This document shows, in pieces, positions 46,056-58,339 of a DNA stretch of 64,000 nt (positions within the stretch are counted from its first letter, which is position 1; every line of letters begins with the position of its first letter). The position numbers were made by a program, and so were the translations under genes. The stretch comes from Argentina anserina. Its lineage: Eukaryota; Streptophyta; Magnoliopsida; Rosales; Rosaceae. The notes beneath the pieces were generated by a model that was given only the letters and a program-made list of their open reading frames with translations, did no database searches and was not told where the DNA came from. The DNA lies in the NCBI RefSeq assembly GCF_933775445.1, contig NC_065878.1:18115395-18179394 (forward strand), in the 5' to 3' direction.

Positions 46056-49000
46056 CTATCGAAGCAGATATTCTCGTGTATTATCAGGACTCGCTAGAAG
46101 ATCAAACGGTTTGTTTCCTATGGTATCTTTCAGAATTGTGATCTGACCTTCTTTGAAGAGTACTTCCTCATCAAGGGTCTCTATCTTCTTCTTGAGCAAA
46201 TTAACTTCTGAGTTCAATAACATGTTCTTCTCATTGTACTTCTTCACTTCCTCCCACATCATGTCCCTCTCCTCTGAAATTTTAGGTAGTATCCCTCGGG
46301 TAATTGTTAACTCCTTTCTGGATTCTTGGAGGTCACTTTGAAGCTTGTTGATGTTATCATCCTTCTTGAGCATCTGTTATAAAGGCATAATGAAGTAGAA
46401 AAAGTAAACTTACAGAAGGCAAGATTGGCACTACTGAAAAATGAATTTCAAAAATAAATTTTCATCGTCATTCCTTCTGCCTAATGAAGCTTCTCAAGCA
46501 ACAACAAAACTCAAACAAGCAGACACTAGTTTCTTAATGTTCTACAGATGCAAGAACTCTTGGAAGAAAAGAAGATGCAAGTTAATGGAGCAGAACTTTC
46601 AAAACCAGGAAAAAATTGACTTCAACATATTGTTTAGTGGAAACAGACCCAGATAGGTGATGTGCATATGCAAAAGTATGCAGATTATTCAATGCGAAAC
46701 AATTATGAAAATGTACTTTCTCAATGGAGTCTTTCCTGCCTCATTATTCTAGTAAAGCCCTCAACACCAACTATAACTCATGGATTGGAATAATATGTGA
46801 ACTAGATCTATGGGAAAAATAATTAATTCTAAGCCCCATTGTAATTACTCACATTAAAACCTCCAGATTCAATAACGCAACAAGCTAAAAGTCTAACAGA
46901 GCACAAGCTATAACATATAATACAGGTGATATGATGGATTACCAGTAGTTCAACATCTTTCAACTTGTGGGTGAGACATGAAAGGTTGTCCATTGCATTT
47001 TGAACTTCACACCTGAGGATGTCATTTCCTCTTACAGCTGCAGCTAGTTCAGCTTGCAACTGCTCAACCTCCAGCTCTTTAGAATGTATCTTCTCTCTCA
47101 GTAGACTTGTAAGTATAGTTTCTGATTGAAGCTTATATCTCATATCATCCTACAGATATGACCAATAGTCATCAATGACAGTTTATGCAGTAAAGGTTCT
47201 CTTTCAAAATAAAATTTTGTAATAATAGATTCCATATTCAGTTTCCTTCCAGTGGGAACAGAAGAAGAGCATATAATTACCTCTGGGGTTTGATCATTTG
47301 GATGTTCTGATTCAGAAGCATCTGTGCACTTGGACTGATATTTTGAAGCAGCCAAATTGGATTTCTCATGGAACAAAGCAGACATTTTCTGCAAACTTCT
47401 GGTTAAGGTTTCAGTACCACGCTTTAATCCCTGTACTTTCATTTCAGATTCAACAAGAAATTGTGCATCTAAACCCTGCTTAGCTTCTTGGAGTTGGCCT
47501 GCCTTTCCCTTGACAAAGTGCAGGAAATCTGAACACAACTGGGAGCTCTCATTAAGGAGTGATAGCCCTTGATTTTGCAAGCAGCCGACCCGCGCCCACA
47601 TCTCCTTATCTAGCTTGAAAGTTAAAGCACCGCTGTTTTTCTCATTGCCTCTCAAACGGTCTAACAAGTGTATGTTCTCATGCCTAAGCGAATCAACTTC
47701 AAGCCTTTGAGATTCCAACTCTCTCCTTAAGCCCAGTTCTATTCCTGTCAACCTCATCTGTTCCATCTGCAACTTCAAAACATGCTTATCAAACCTCTCC
47801 GATGATTGGCTATTCCTGAATTCCTCACTAAAACCTTCACGCAACCCCTCAATTGTCTTCTCTTGTTCTTTGCAGGTTCTTAATAGTCTTGTAATGGATT
47901 TATGCAAATCCTTGCACTCCTTATCTCTGTCTTCATAATTCTTACTGAGGCAAATGCGATCTTCCTCGGATGCTCTGTACTTCTCTTGTAATTCCGCAAG
48001 ATTTTCTTGTAGACCTTGATTCTCCTCTCTCATTTCCTCCATCCTAGTAGTGAGTCCTTGAAGCTGTTGCTCAGCATTTGTCATGAAACTTTTACTCTCT
48101 GTTTCCCTCACATGAAAAGAAGAGACTTCTCTTTGAAGTGAAACATTTTGCTCTGCAAGCTCTCTAACTCGTTCACGAAGCCTCTGCTCTTCCGACTGAT
48201 ATTTGTCAAGCTTAAGTGACCAGTCAGTCGACCTTCGGTCTAGTTCTGTCTCTAGGGCTGACTGTAACTCATTCTTCTCCTTCTCTAGTCTTCTGGTTCG
48301 TGACTCAAGTTCTGCCTTTGCCAGTCTCAATTCTTTCTTGGCAGAGGCCCTCTCAGCAATTCGTAACTGAAGGAGGTTTGACACCTCAATTGCAAAGCTG
48401 ACTCTCTGCTCTGTTAAATCTCTAATTGTCTGAATTAATGATGGCACATTATACCCGGTGTCTCTAAGAAAGCTTTCCTGCTCAAGTTCTTCAGAGAGAA
48501 GCATGACTTTCTCCTCAGCTTCCTCTAGTCTTCTTTGTAATTCCACGTCCAGGTCCACTCCAATCTCATCAGAATTCAGACTATTACAGTTTTCTCCATA
48601 GAACTGTTTCTGCATGCTCGAGTGATCATAAGGATCATCCAAAGGATAAGTTTTCTGGCTTACTGAGTCTGATCTTCCATATATATCCTCAATGGTGAGT
48701 GGGATGTCATGGTCAAATTCTTTTGCGTGTGATGGCTGCATGACATGGGACTGCGAGAGCCTCTCCACTACATTCTTTGCAAGTCTCCTGGGAGAATCAT
48801 GCCCAAATCCGTTTTCGGTCCAATCTTTAGATGATAGACGATAGCGAGAACTTTTGGCCTCTCTAAATGAATGAGCTCTGGGTGAACTGGGGGCTGTGAT
48901 GTGAACTCGTGGAGGGCGCCATCCACCACCGTTTCCATTCCCATTTAAGTTCCTATGAGAAGCATTGCTCTCTTGTCTACCACTTTCCTCCTGATCTCCA

Positions 49001-49580
49001 TCAATGTAGCGGTCCAAAACTTTGGATGAAACATTACTAGAGCAAGTAGAAGAGCTCCCCGACGAACCATGCTGTATTCTAGGAGAACCAACAGAACCAG
49101 GACGTTCTAATCCGTTTGTGTTGTAAACAGCTGGTACTTCAAACTGTTTAACCTGATGCCCCTCAGGGGTAGAACTCTGACAACTGGAACATATCAAAAG
49201 CCCAAAAAAGTTAGCACCTCAAGGATACAATTCCACATAAACAGTACTTGACATAATGTACTGAAACTCCAGTGAGGAGGTTCATGTTCTTAACAGTTAT
49301 ATCCAATACAAAAGTCTCACCAAGATGATTGGCCACATTGCCAATGAGGTTTACTACTTGCACTTCTACAAGGAGATCTACTCTGATATCTCGTAGAAGA
49401 AAATTCTGCTTGCACCGGCTCACTTACAAGAAAGGCGGCTGATGATAATGACCGGCTCCTTCTAAGGCCTGCACTCTCACTGGAGTTCTGGATATCAGAG
49501 ACTTGCTTATCAGTTGATGGAGGGGACTTGTTGTGTCCATTGCTAGAACCAGAGGATCTGAAAAAGAAGAGCTTCTTCAT
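46056..49580 (-). CDS. Long coiled-coil protein of the plant 'CAP-Gly domain linker' family
   Basis: Four exons (49580-49321, 49183-47281, 47149-46943, 46373-46056) join to 895 residues. The protein matches the Arabidopsis At3g55060/At2g39300 type, named for its likeness to the coiled linker of CAP-Gly proteins; its function is not established. It has no CAP-Gly domain. After MKKLFFFRSSGSSNG comes a Ser-rich, probably disordered head (1-290) with RSRSLSSAAFL and PRVHITAPSSPRAHSF. From DVELQRRLEEAEEKVMLLSEE on, it is almost continuous heptad coiled coil. The well-kept C-terminus has ELAAAVRGNDILRCEVQNAM, ITRGILPKISEERDMMWEE and GQITILKDTIGNKPFDLL. The Met at 49580 was chosen because MKKLFFF starts the family. 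The upstream leader probably has at least one intron reaching back to about 51300. Confidence 0.92.
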
Positions 49581-50199
49581 GAGTGTATCTTTGGCTGAAG
49601 TTGCTAAGTGCAGCACATTAAAGTTCGGTACCAGATGAGATCTCTCAGAACCTGTAATTGCACAAAATCACAAGAACACTATGATCACTGGTGGGGAGTG
49701 ATACAAGAGAAAAGGTAAAATGACTAGTGATGAAAATGCTCAACTCAGATGTACTATACAATTCTTTCTGGGAGAAAAGAAACTAATAATCATATAAGCA
49801 ATGGGTATAACCATCATGAAGGAAACATGAACTTTAACAAAAACCAGCAAAAATAAGTACAACAAACACCTGGATTACGGAGAAGAAAGTGAAAAAATTA
49901 AAATAATCAAACAGTTATAAACCTTATAAAAAGAAACTGAACAAAGACACGACACAATTCACTATGGGTGGCATTTCATTCCCTTTTGCCACAAAACAAG
50001 ATTCCAAAACTGAAAGTAGGTAAACAATGTGAAAAGCCTGAATCCAAGGAGGAATTGTTTGCGCAAATCATGATTCATCGCGTAAAACCTTACTTCAAGT
50101 AACCAGAAAAGGACTCTAGAGCCTAATGCATCAACATCTCTTCACCATTCTTCCCCAGAAACCTAGCTCTCTTAATTAAAAATGATACACAAGGAGCTT

Positions 50200-50201
<2 letters not shown>

Positions 50202-50235
<34 letters not shown>
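50202..50235. repeat. AT dinucleotide microsatellite, 17 units
   Basis: Thirty-four bases of uninterrupted alternating A and T lie in the leader or leader intron of the coiled-coil gene. Length polymorphism between individuals is likely. Confidence 0.95.
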
Positions 50236-50244
<9 letters not shown>

Positions 50245-51184
50245 TCACAGCAATCTTAAACAGGAGAGCTCACGTGAGAAGAAATTACAATATCAATAAA
50301 GATTTCAGCAGCGTTCAGAATCAATGTATTTAACAAATCAGTGTCAGTCAGCAGATCTGAATGATCCAACCTCACTCTGAGCCTCAGGGAAGCTTGCCGG
50401 AAAAGACTATATTAGCCCCATCCTCACCTTCACTACCTTCTAAAACCCTAAGCCCCAATTCTTGGCTGAAAATCAAAAACTCAACTAGTCTTTTACACAA
50501 TCTGACATAAAAAAGGATCGGATCAGATTCTTCGACGAAACCGAGGCATTTCATCATCAACATCATCATAATTCATAAACAAACAAGCTCAACACTAAAG
50601 AAAACCAGATCCAAATATCCACATCACTCATATTCTATCCAGCTTAACAAAAAGAAAGAAAAGAAAATCAGTAACTCTGAAAACCGCATATGATTTTCGC
50701 AATCGAAAACATTGAAAAATAAAGAAAATCAAGAAATTCTTGAGCTAAACATAAATCAACTACTGATCAACTCAAGCATACTCACACTAGCAGCGATTTC
50801 AGCCAAGAATCACCGGAAAAATTCTCCAGCCAGGTCAATCTGCTCAGCTTTTCTGAGCTGAAGAAGAAAACGAAGAAAGGCTTAGAGAGAATCCGTTTGC
50901 TTTTTTCTCAAACGGTCAAGGAAAACGAAGCAGAGCGAAGCGAATAAATTCAACAGGAAAAAAGGAATTCGAAAAATCGAAAAATGAAGAACGAAAGAAT
51001 CAAAGAGCAATAATGGAAGAATCTTGGAGTTACTTACTTGCTAAAAACCGCAGGTTCGGATTCGGATACAACTCTGCTCTGCTGCTGTAGATTTCAAAAT
51101 TCAAAAAAAGAGGGGAAAATATTAATGAGGAGGATTTTTCCAACTCAGAAAATCCGAATTCTAAGGGGAACGGACTCTTTCTTT

Positions 51185-51204
51185 GAGAGAGAGAGAGAGA
51201 GAGA
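51185..51204. repeat. GA dinucleotide microsatellite, 10 units
   Basis: Ten uninterrupted GA units lie within the putative first leader exon of the coiled-coil gene. In the transcript they read as CT repeats, which are common in plant 5' leaders. Confidence 0.9.
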
Positions 51205-51350
51205 TACCAGACGACGTCAGAGGCCGGCGTTTCGACCGTTAGAGTCCAAAGGGAGCCAGTTGGATTCTGCGAGGGAGATGAAGCAGAGCAACTGTGATTG
51301 AGACTGTGAGAGAAATAGAGAGAGTGGGTCAATGGATTATTTAAGGCTGG

Positions 51351-53263
51351 GCCAAATAAGAAATATATTTGGGGGTTTTTGTTTTGTAATTATTGATTAT
51401 TATTAATATTGTTTGTTTTTTGGGGGCGTCGTTTGAGTTATCCAAGGAGGAGGGCAAAGTGGTCCGGAAGAGAAGCTTTTGAAAATTTTGTTGTCGCCTG
51501 CGGAGAAAGGGGAGGGAGGAGCGGGTTTTGAAAAGGCGGCAATCGGGTGGGATTGGCTCCCACTTTGTAAAAGAAAGAGGGTTGTGCTATCTAGGCTCGG
51601 CCTGTGAGTTGTGACACGTTGAAAAATGAGTTTTGTGCTTGGCTTTAGCTACATTTAATTCTCGTAATCACAATGTGACAACATAACTAGTGTTACAGCA
51701 TAATATTCAAATTGCAACACTTTGCAATACTCTATGTAACATAAGATGAAAAGAAGAAAAGGAAACGGGGGCTAGCACTCATTATGCCGGAGGTTCATTG
51801 AACGATTTTAAGACATTGTGTTATTCAGCGTGTGAGTTTATACTCAATTTGATCAAAATCTATTATAATCATGGCCTAATGTCATCCGGCTCAAAATAAG
51901 CATAAGCATAAACTAAGTTATTGTCTTCAATATGGAGTCATATTGTAGTACCAAGGAGAGCCTAAGGTGTGACATTTACAAAAGTAATAGCCTTTTTAAT
52001 CAAGAGATAACAAAGAAGAATTTGGCGGGACCTCATCCATCCCAAAGCTCCGGCGTGTAGGTACCTTCCTTTTATACATGTAATATGTCATCCTAGACAC
52101 CATGATTCAATTGGGTCATTCTAGCTTTCTTCGCATTACTTCATGTGTCCCCAATGATCATTTTAGTTTTGGTGTCAAGTGATCAAACGGATTTGATCTT
52201 ATTAGCTTTTATACTTGTTTCTCAATCCTCAAGTTGATCTATAAGTCCAACTCTAAGAAATGTTTACCTACATTGTCTATTGGCCAACTTCTTCGAAACA
52301 TTGTAATGGTTAGCGAACTTTTTTTATATTCTTTATCAAGTAAAAAACAATAATACCACAATGAATTTGTTGAGAGTTGAATTTACGACCTTCCACATAC
52401 ACATACGAATATGCATACTTTTATTGATAACAAAAGAGAGCATAAATAGTCAGTATTCAGTAAAGTCACTTCCATTGTCATCTAAAAAAAATCAAGAGGT
52501 TGTGAGAAAGTACTCACACTAGCACAGAGATGATTTATTTCACATAATAAAATGTATTAAAAACAATAATAAAATAAGGGCTTAAATAAACGACGTCGTT
52601 ATTATTACCACCATTACAAAAACATACTACTATCTTCTTCTCCGGCTCTGTTCGCCATATCGGCGATATGGCCGATATATCCCCGATATATCGCTGATAT
52701 TTCGAATCTGATACGATAAGAGCATATCGGTCAAAATTTATCGGTCAACGCAAAAATGATAGTCAACGGTCAAATATCGGTCAAATTTTAATTTTTTAAT
52801 TATTTTTTCAATTTTTGTTTAATTTTTTAATATTTATTTCCTCTTTTTTATTTGAAAAAATTATATTTTTTTTCATTTTTTCATATATATTTTTAATTTA
52901 TATAAATTTTAAATATATATGATGAATTTCAAGTCTAAATAATCATTCTTAAATACCTATTTTTATTATTAGATGTCGTTAGTGTACTTTAATTGTCATT
53001 AAATTAAGTATTTATTTTCTTTAGTTTACTTAGTACCGTTTTTTTAATTTATTTGGTACATATTGAAATATAATTTTGTAAATTTTATTGAAAACCGATA
53101 TATCCCCAATAAAACCGATATATCCACAAATATATCGTTTTACCTCTAGACTAATACCATGCCGAAAACGTTATTTAGAACATTGTTCTCCGGTGTTCCA
53201 TTGTCCTCTTCTTCTCAACTTCTCAAATCCCACACTCTCATTCTCTCGCAATCCCTTTCTCCG
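51351..53263. other. Divergent intergenic region before the MAEA/GID9 gene
   Basis: It is AT-rich without a credible gene. The block at about 52650-53145 is a repeat with CCGATATATCC motifs at both ends. An in-frame ATG at 53159 lies 35 codons before the chosen MAEA start. Confidence 0.5.
52650..53145. repeat. CGATATATC-rich repeat block, possible non-autonomous element
   Basis: The left end holds several CGATAT/ATATCG palindromes, including GGCCGATATATCCCCGATAT. The right end has AAAACCGATATATCC twice and then AAATATATCG. Between them ATCGGTCAA-type repeats (52725-52795) run into a very AT-rich core. The shared termini suggest an insertion, but no target duplication was found. It ends only about 120 bp before the MAEA coding start. 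Confidence 0.55.
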
Positions 53264-56200
53264 ATGGAGATGGACTCCCTCCCCAACGGCACCTCCTCCT
53301 CGCCGAGCCCAATCCCAAGCCCAGCCACCGCACCCGCGCCGTCCACCAAGCTCAACTACCTCTCCGACTCCTTCAAGCTCGAGCACCAGTTCCTCCGCGT
53401 CCCCTTCGAGCACTACAAGAAGACGATCCGCGCCAACCACCGCGTCGCCGAGAAGGAGATGTCCGCCGTCATCAACGGCGTCAACGAAGCCGCCGACCGC
53501 GACGACATGCTCTGCGACGACGCCGTCACTCACCTCAATTCCCTCGTCTCCAGGCTCCAAGGCCTCAAACGAAAGGTAACAACCAATCAGAATCCAATCA
53601 ATTACAATTAGATCAATCCTGAGTATTTAATCGTCCAAATTTGAGGTAATTTGTCATCTGTAGTAACTGAATTTTCGAAATTCGAGCTAATTTAGGATCA
53701 GTTAATTATGATTGTGAAATTGATATGGTGATTGATGTGGTTTGGTTGCTTGGTGAAGCTGGCGGAGGGGAGCAAGGCAGAGAACCTACAGGCGCAGCGG
53801 TGCCGGGCGAGGCTGGATCATTTGGAATCAGCAGATGTGGAGAATTTATCAGAATGGAACAATGTGCGGCTGAACCGGATCCTTGTGGACTATATGCTGA
53901 GGATGTCTTATTACGACACTGCGGCGAAAATGGCTGAGAGCCATAATATTCAGGTAGTCGAGCTTTTCGGTCTTGCATTAGCTAGCATTATCTCATGTTA
54001 TGGTTCTTTATGCGATGGTTTCAGTGTTGTTCATTCTGGTATTTGTAACTGATGCTAGGCCTATTCACTGAAATTTAGCTTGGATAATGGTGTTCTTTGT
54101 AATGGAGAAATTACCTTATCGGTTTAAACAAGTTGAGTCTCATTTCTCAAGTATAGAGTTAAAAGAGTAAAGACAACTAGAAATAAGTTATAATGGCCTG
54201 CGGCTTCTGTTGTTGGAAGACTGCCACTGGCACGGTTCATTGTCAATTTGTCATAGTACAATCTCTTTGCTTTCAAGTGCAATGCTGGTTCTTCTTTTAT
54301 TTCCAGACTTAACATTATCAAGTTGATTTAGTGATTCTTATGTCCCAGGATCTTGTCGATATTGATGTATTTCAAGAAGCCAGAAAGGTAATTGAAGCTC
54401 TCCAGAATAAGGAGGTGGGTCCTGCCCTGGCCTGGTGTGCCGAAAACAAGTCAAGGTTAAAGAAATCCAAGGTAGACGTTCTCTTTTCTGTTGTGTCTGT
54501 TAGTGGAAAGACCATGCTACAATTGGGGTGGTAGATGAGTCTTTGTACAAATGTTTGTTGTATTGCTTGTTTTTGAATCACATAACGGATATCCTCTGTG
54601 TAAGCTAAAATAACAGTTCTATTGACGTCTCTCTTGCTGCTTGGCTCAATTTGACTTAACCATTAAACTCAAAATATGGTGTACATTACGCATATCTCTT
54701 GTAAAGGATATCAGAGTAAATGAAAAGTTGACTTCTTTCACGGATGCTTAATCATACTTTTGTCCTTTATAGTTGTCAAAGGTCCACCATAGTGATAGCT
54801 GATAAAAAAAATAACGTGGATTCCTTCCACAGTATGTTGACTTTATGTGATTTCTGATATTTGCTCATGAAATGTATGATATTATTGCATGTCAAGATTC
54901 TAGAATACAGCCCAGTCATTAATTGTAGATTGCTGGTGCAAAGAAAGTAACTATGTATTTCCTTTTCTGGGGTGGCACTGGGTGGTTAACTTCTCTTACT
55001 CTTCACTTGAACTCCATTTATGAGCTGTTGAACTGAACTGTTTCTTTTATCAAACAAGACACATAGGGACTAGTTAGAACTGAGATACTTATCTGACTGT
55101 ATTGTCCTAATTTGACCATTTGTCCAATACTGCATCTTTTATTGATGGCAGAGCAAATTGGAGTTTCAGCTAAGACTTCAAGAGTTTATAGAGTTGGTAC
55201 GAGCTGAAAATAACTTGCGAGCTATCACATATGCCCAGAAATACCTTGCGCCATGGGGTACTACTTATATGAAAGAATTGCAACGGGTCTTTGTAACAGT
55301 AGCTTATAAGAGTACCACTGAATGTAATACATACAAGGTGATTCTTTTCTCTAGTTCCGGAAGCTCCTTTTCTCTTTGGTTGGTTATGCTCCTAAGATAT
55401 GTGATTGATTTTATCTTTGGTTGGTTGCCATCCAGGTTTTATTTGAACCAAAACAATGGGATTACCTGGTTGACCAATTCAAACAGGAATTCTGCAAGTT
55501 ATATGGCATGACACTTGAGCCTCTGCTGAATATCTATCTGCAAGCAGGACTCTCTGCGCTGAAAACCCCGTATCCATTAACTGATATTCACCTGATTTCT
55601 ATATTGTTGTCCTCATATACATCTGATCAGTGGGATAGAATGCCTGCAGGATAATCCAGTTAGATTTATTAATAGTAAATGCATTGTGAGCTTTGTTTGA
55701 TTGATTTAAGAATAAGTTTTGGATTTCTGATGAAAATGTTTTGTGGTTGTCAAGTACATGGGTTGAGGGAACGCTTTCACAATGGATATTGCAAACTGTT
55801 TTTTATGTCATAAATATGTTTCCTTTGGCATTTTGGTTGCATCTGATTCACCTTTATACACGTGGTTATTGCATAAGTGTATCGAGGTCTGTTGTTTTTC
55901 CTTGATCTATTCCAGATATTGTTATGAAGATGATTGTACGAAGGAGGATCCACTGTCACAGGAGGGTTTCCGTAAGCTAGCCCTTCCATTACCTTATTCC
56001 AAGCAGCATCACTCGAAGCTTGTTTGCTATATAACTAAAGAACTGATGGACACGGAGAATCCGCCACAAGTTCTGCCAAACGGCTATGTCTACAGCACCA
56101 AGGTTGACAAGCATTCATTCATTTAGCACTAATATTTAAATGATTAGTTATTGAGTGTTTGAATCTCAACTTATGTTTATGTTTGGGCAGGCTCTGGAAG

Positions 56201-56292
56201 AAATGGCCAAGAAATATAACGGGAAAATTACTTGTCCGAGGACAGGTCTGGTCTGCAACTACACAGATCTGGTGAAAGCATATATATCATGA
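53264..56292 (+). CDS. MAEA/GID9 homologue, CTLH (GID) E3 ubiquitin ligase subunit
   Basis: Seven exons (53264-53575, 53759-53953, 54349-54471, 55152-55337, 55436-55569, 55916-56102, 56191-56292) join to 412 residues. In yeast and animals the MAEA/Fyv10 subunit pairs with RMND5 as the RING-like core of the GID/CTLH ligase. The domains, in order, are a helical N-terminal region (KLEHQFLRVPFEHYKKTIR), LisH near 145-165 (RILVDYMLRMSYYDTAAKM), CTLH (VFQEARKVIEALQNKEVGPA), CRA (FQLRLQEFIELVRAENNLRA, EFCKLYGMTLEPLLNIYLQ) and a C-terminal RING-like end (GYVYSTK, ITCPRTGLVCNYTDLVKAY). The start MEMDSLPNG agrees with the Arabidopsis At3g55070 protein; an upstream in-frame ATG at 53159 would add 35 residues. 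All borders are GT...AG, and no lesion is seen. Confidence 0.93.
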
Positions 56293-57066
56293 TTCCACAT
56301 ATTTATTCAAGTATCATAACTTTATATCAGTCTGTGCTCTATGTACATAAATGCTTTCCTTTCAACTTAATTATTTAAGTACCACAAAATTCTGGTATAA
56401 AAAATCTCTCTGCACTGTTATTCTCATGATGCCTCAACTGTGTTAACTCTTGCAAACTTGGAACATGTAAATTAGCAAGTTACTCTTTACAACCATCAAT
56501 CAATTTCTCAACATTTTCTACATCAATTTCTCAGTACCGAAACAGATTAAATTTATGTGATAATGTTTCTCAATTTCTACCACGTAATCGTTTGTAATAG
56601 TTTAGTATGCTCAAGACGGTAATGTGCGGTTACTAAGGGGAAAACATATATTCATATACAATCATCTATTCCTGGCGAAAAACCCTTTCGTGAATCTAGT
56701 CACAATAAAGTGAATGAATAAACCCAGTATAAATATGATTAGTAAACCAAACAAGAATGAAGCACCGTTGACTAGTTGTTCAAAAAAAAAAAAGTAAGAG
56801 AAGTTTTAAATACACACCTATAAATTCTTGATACACATTCCTATCATTCAATAATTCAAATAAAATTTTGCATGTATGTTGAATGACCAAAATAGGTACA
56901 TGTAATAATTCAGAAAATTAAAAATAAATTAAATTATCAAAACTAAGGATTTATTTTTAGAAACAATTAAAACAAGAAAATTTACAGGGAAATTTAAATT
57001 AGTATATATTTTGATGGAAAATCAACAATCAATTCATTCCTTAATTTTCACCGAAAAAGATTATTT
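56293..57066. other. Gene-free stretch after MAEA
   Basis: It includes the MAEA 3' UTR, then AT-rich DNA up to the copia relic. No feature was recognised. Confidence 0.5.
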
Positions 57067-57272
57067 TGTTTGAAGAGGACAAAATGAGAATAATAACGAC
57101 GTAATTGAACAGAACGTAACCCTTTATTGATTGATAATGAGCCTATATATATGCATTACATAACCACAATCTCGTAGGAGTCAGAGTCCTAATCTATTAC
57201 AGAGATGTGAAACTATCTCTAACATGAAACCTAATAAGGCTAAGACACACACAAGAGTAGAATAATAATTCT
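57067..57272 (-). repeat. LTR-like repeat A (left)
   Basis: It shares with repeats B and C the blocks AACCCTTTATT, ATTACATAACCACAATC, AGAGTCCTAATCTATTACAG and CCTAATAAGGCTAAGACACA. Only the part nearest the LTR 3' end can be aligned, so the full LTR may be longer. Confidence 0.75.
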
Positions 57273-58339
57273 TGTGTCGCATGCCTAGGTTGCATGGTGC
57301 ACACATCGTTTCCTCGGTAAAAAATCTTGTGAAGCAAAATAAAAACATTTTGGGTAAAAACAAAAGCTTGATCGAAGAGAAAAATAGCACAACGCACCGT
57401 TTACATTTGATAGCATCATATGAGGTAGACTCTCCCTGAAGTTTACGAAACAACTCCCTCTGATTAGTGCTATAATCATGGAGTACAAAGTATAACGTAT
57501 ACAACGTTCATTACATGCGTCTCAAAAGTAGACTTGGGCTAATGATTAATCATTAATCTAGCCACACATCCTTAGATCATACATGTTATACTTAGCCAAA
57601 CTTAGATCTTAGGAAACAAGATTGCATAACAACTCAAAACAAGAGTTTGTAATGAAAATCAGATTCTCGGGTAGAATGACATTCACTCACTTAAATGGCC
57701 ATAACTTCTTCGTCACAATAGGTATCAGAGAACCGTAAAATGTTCTGGAAAGTAGACACCCGTGGATTTCCAATGGCATAAAGTTCACAATCTAATTCGA
57801 TCGGAGCAGTTCACAGTGCTCTATCGAAGTTGACTGACTTGCAAATTTCCGGACATAACTGTCATACTTTGCTAAACCGGCCATAACTCACTCAATATGA
57901 TAGCAATGAACAAATGGTTGGTGTCCCTGAAAAGTAGACACATAGACATTTCCAATGGTACTAATTTCACCATATTTCATTGAGCGAGCTGTCATGTAGG
58001 TCTCGTTGAAGTTGACCTATGAAACTAGACATATTCTGATTTGTCACATTCAATATGTCTTTCACAAAGGAATGAGTGAATGGACCAATGAAGGACTGAT
58101 TTTGGTCCGAGACGGAACTATACGCATCCTTTACACTACCAGTGTCGACTGCTGCACCAAGGCGTACGTTAATGTTGCTGGAGCTGCTGGCGGTGTTGGT
58201 GTGGATAGAATTTGTGTTGGTTCACTAAGTGTAGAACTAAACCCATGTCAAGAGAGCAATGCAAGTCCAATGACGATGCATAGGCGCATAGTTAATCACG
58301 TCATAATGAAAGCAATAGTGTCCCAACAACACTTACATA

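Larger units (their letters stand above)
49581..51350 (-). other. 5' leader and promoter of the coiled-coil gene
   Basis: No coding region is supported. Splice-like signals and a TTAAATAAT TATA-like motif on the minus strand (about 51340-51348) suggest a leader exon near 51040-51310 and a leader intron of over 1 kb. The stretch includes an AT microsatellite (50202-50235) and a GA microsatellite (51185-51204); the latter would read as CT repeats in the leader. Confidence 0.45.

Noticed and set aside
53088..53560. Long Ser/Pro/Thr-rich and Gly/Val-rich frames overlapping MAEA exon 1
   Set aside because: They arise from the GC-rich codon use of exon 1 in other frames; only the MAEA frame has homology.
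57181..57504. Overlapping minus-strand open frames of 66-107 residues
   Set aside because: They fall in the post-polypurine and LTR part of the copia relic, which is normally non-coding.
57717..57734. AGGTATCAGAGAACC, resembling a tRNA-Met primer binding site
   Set aside because: It is not next to an LTR end and lies in the wrong orientation for the minus-strand copia element.
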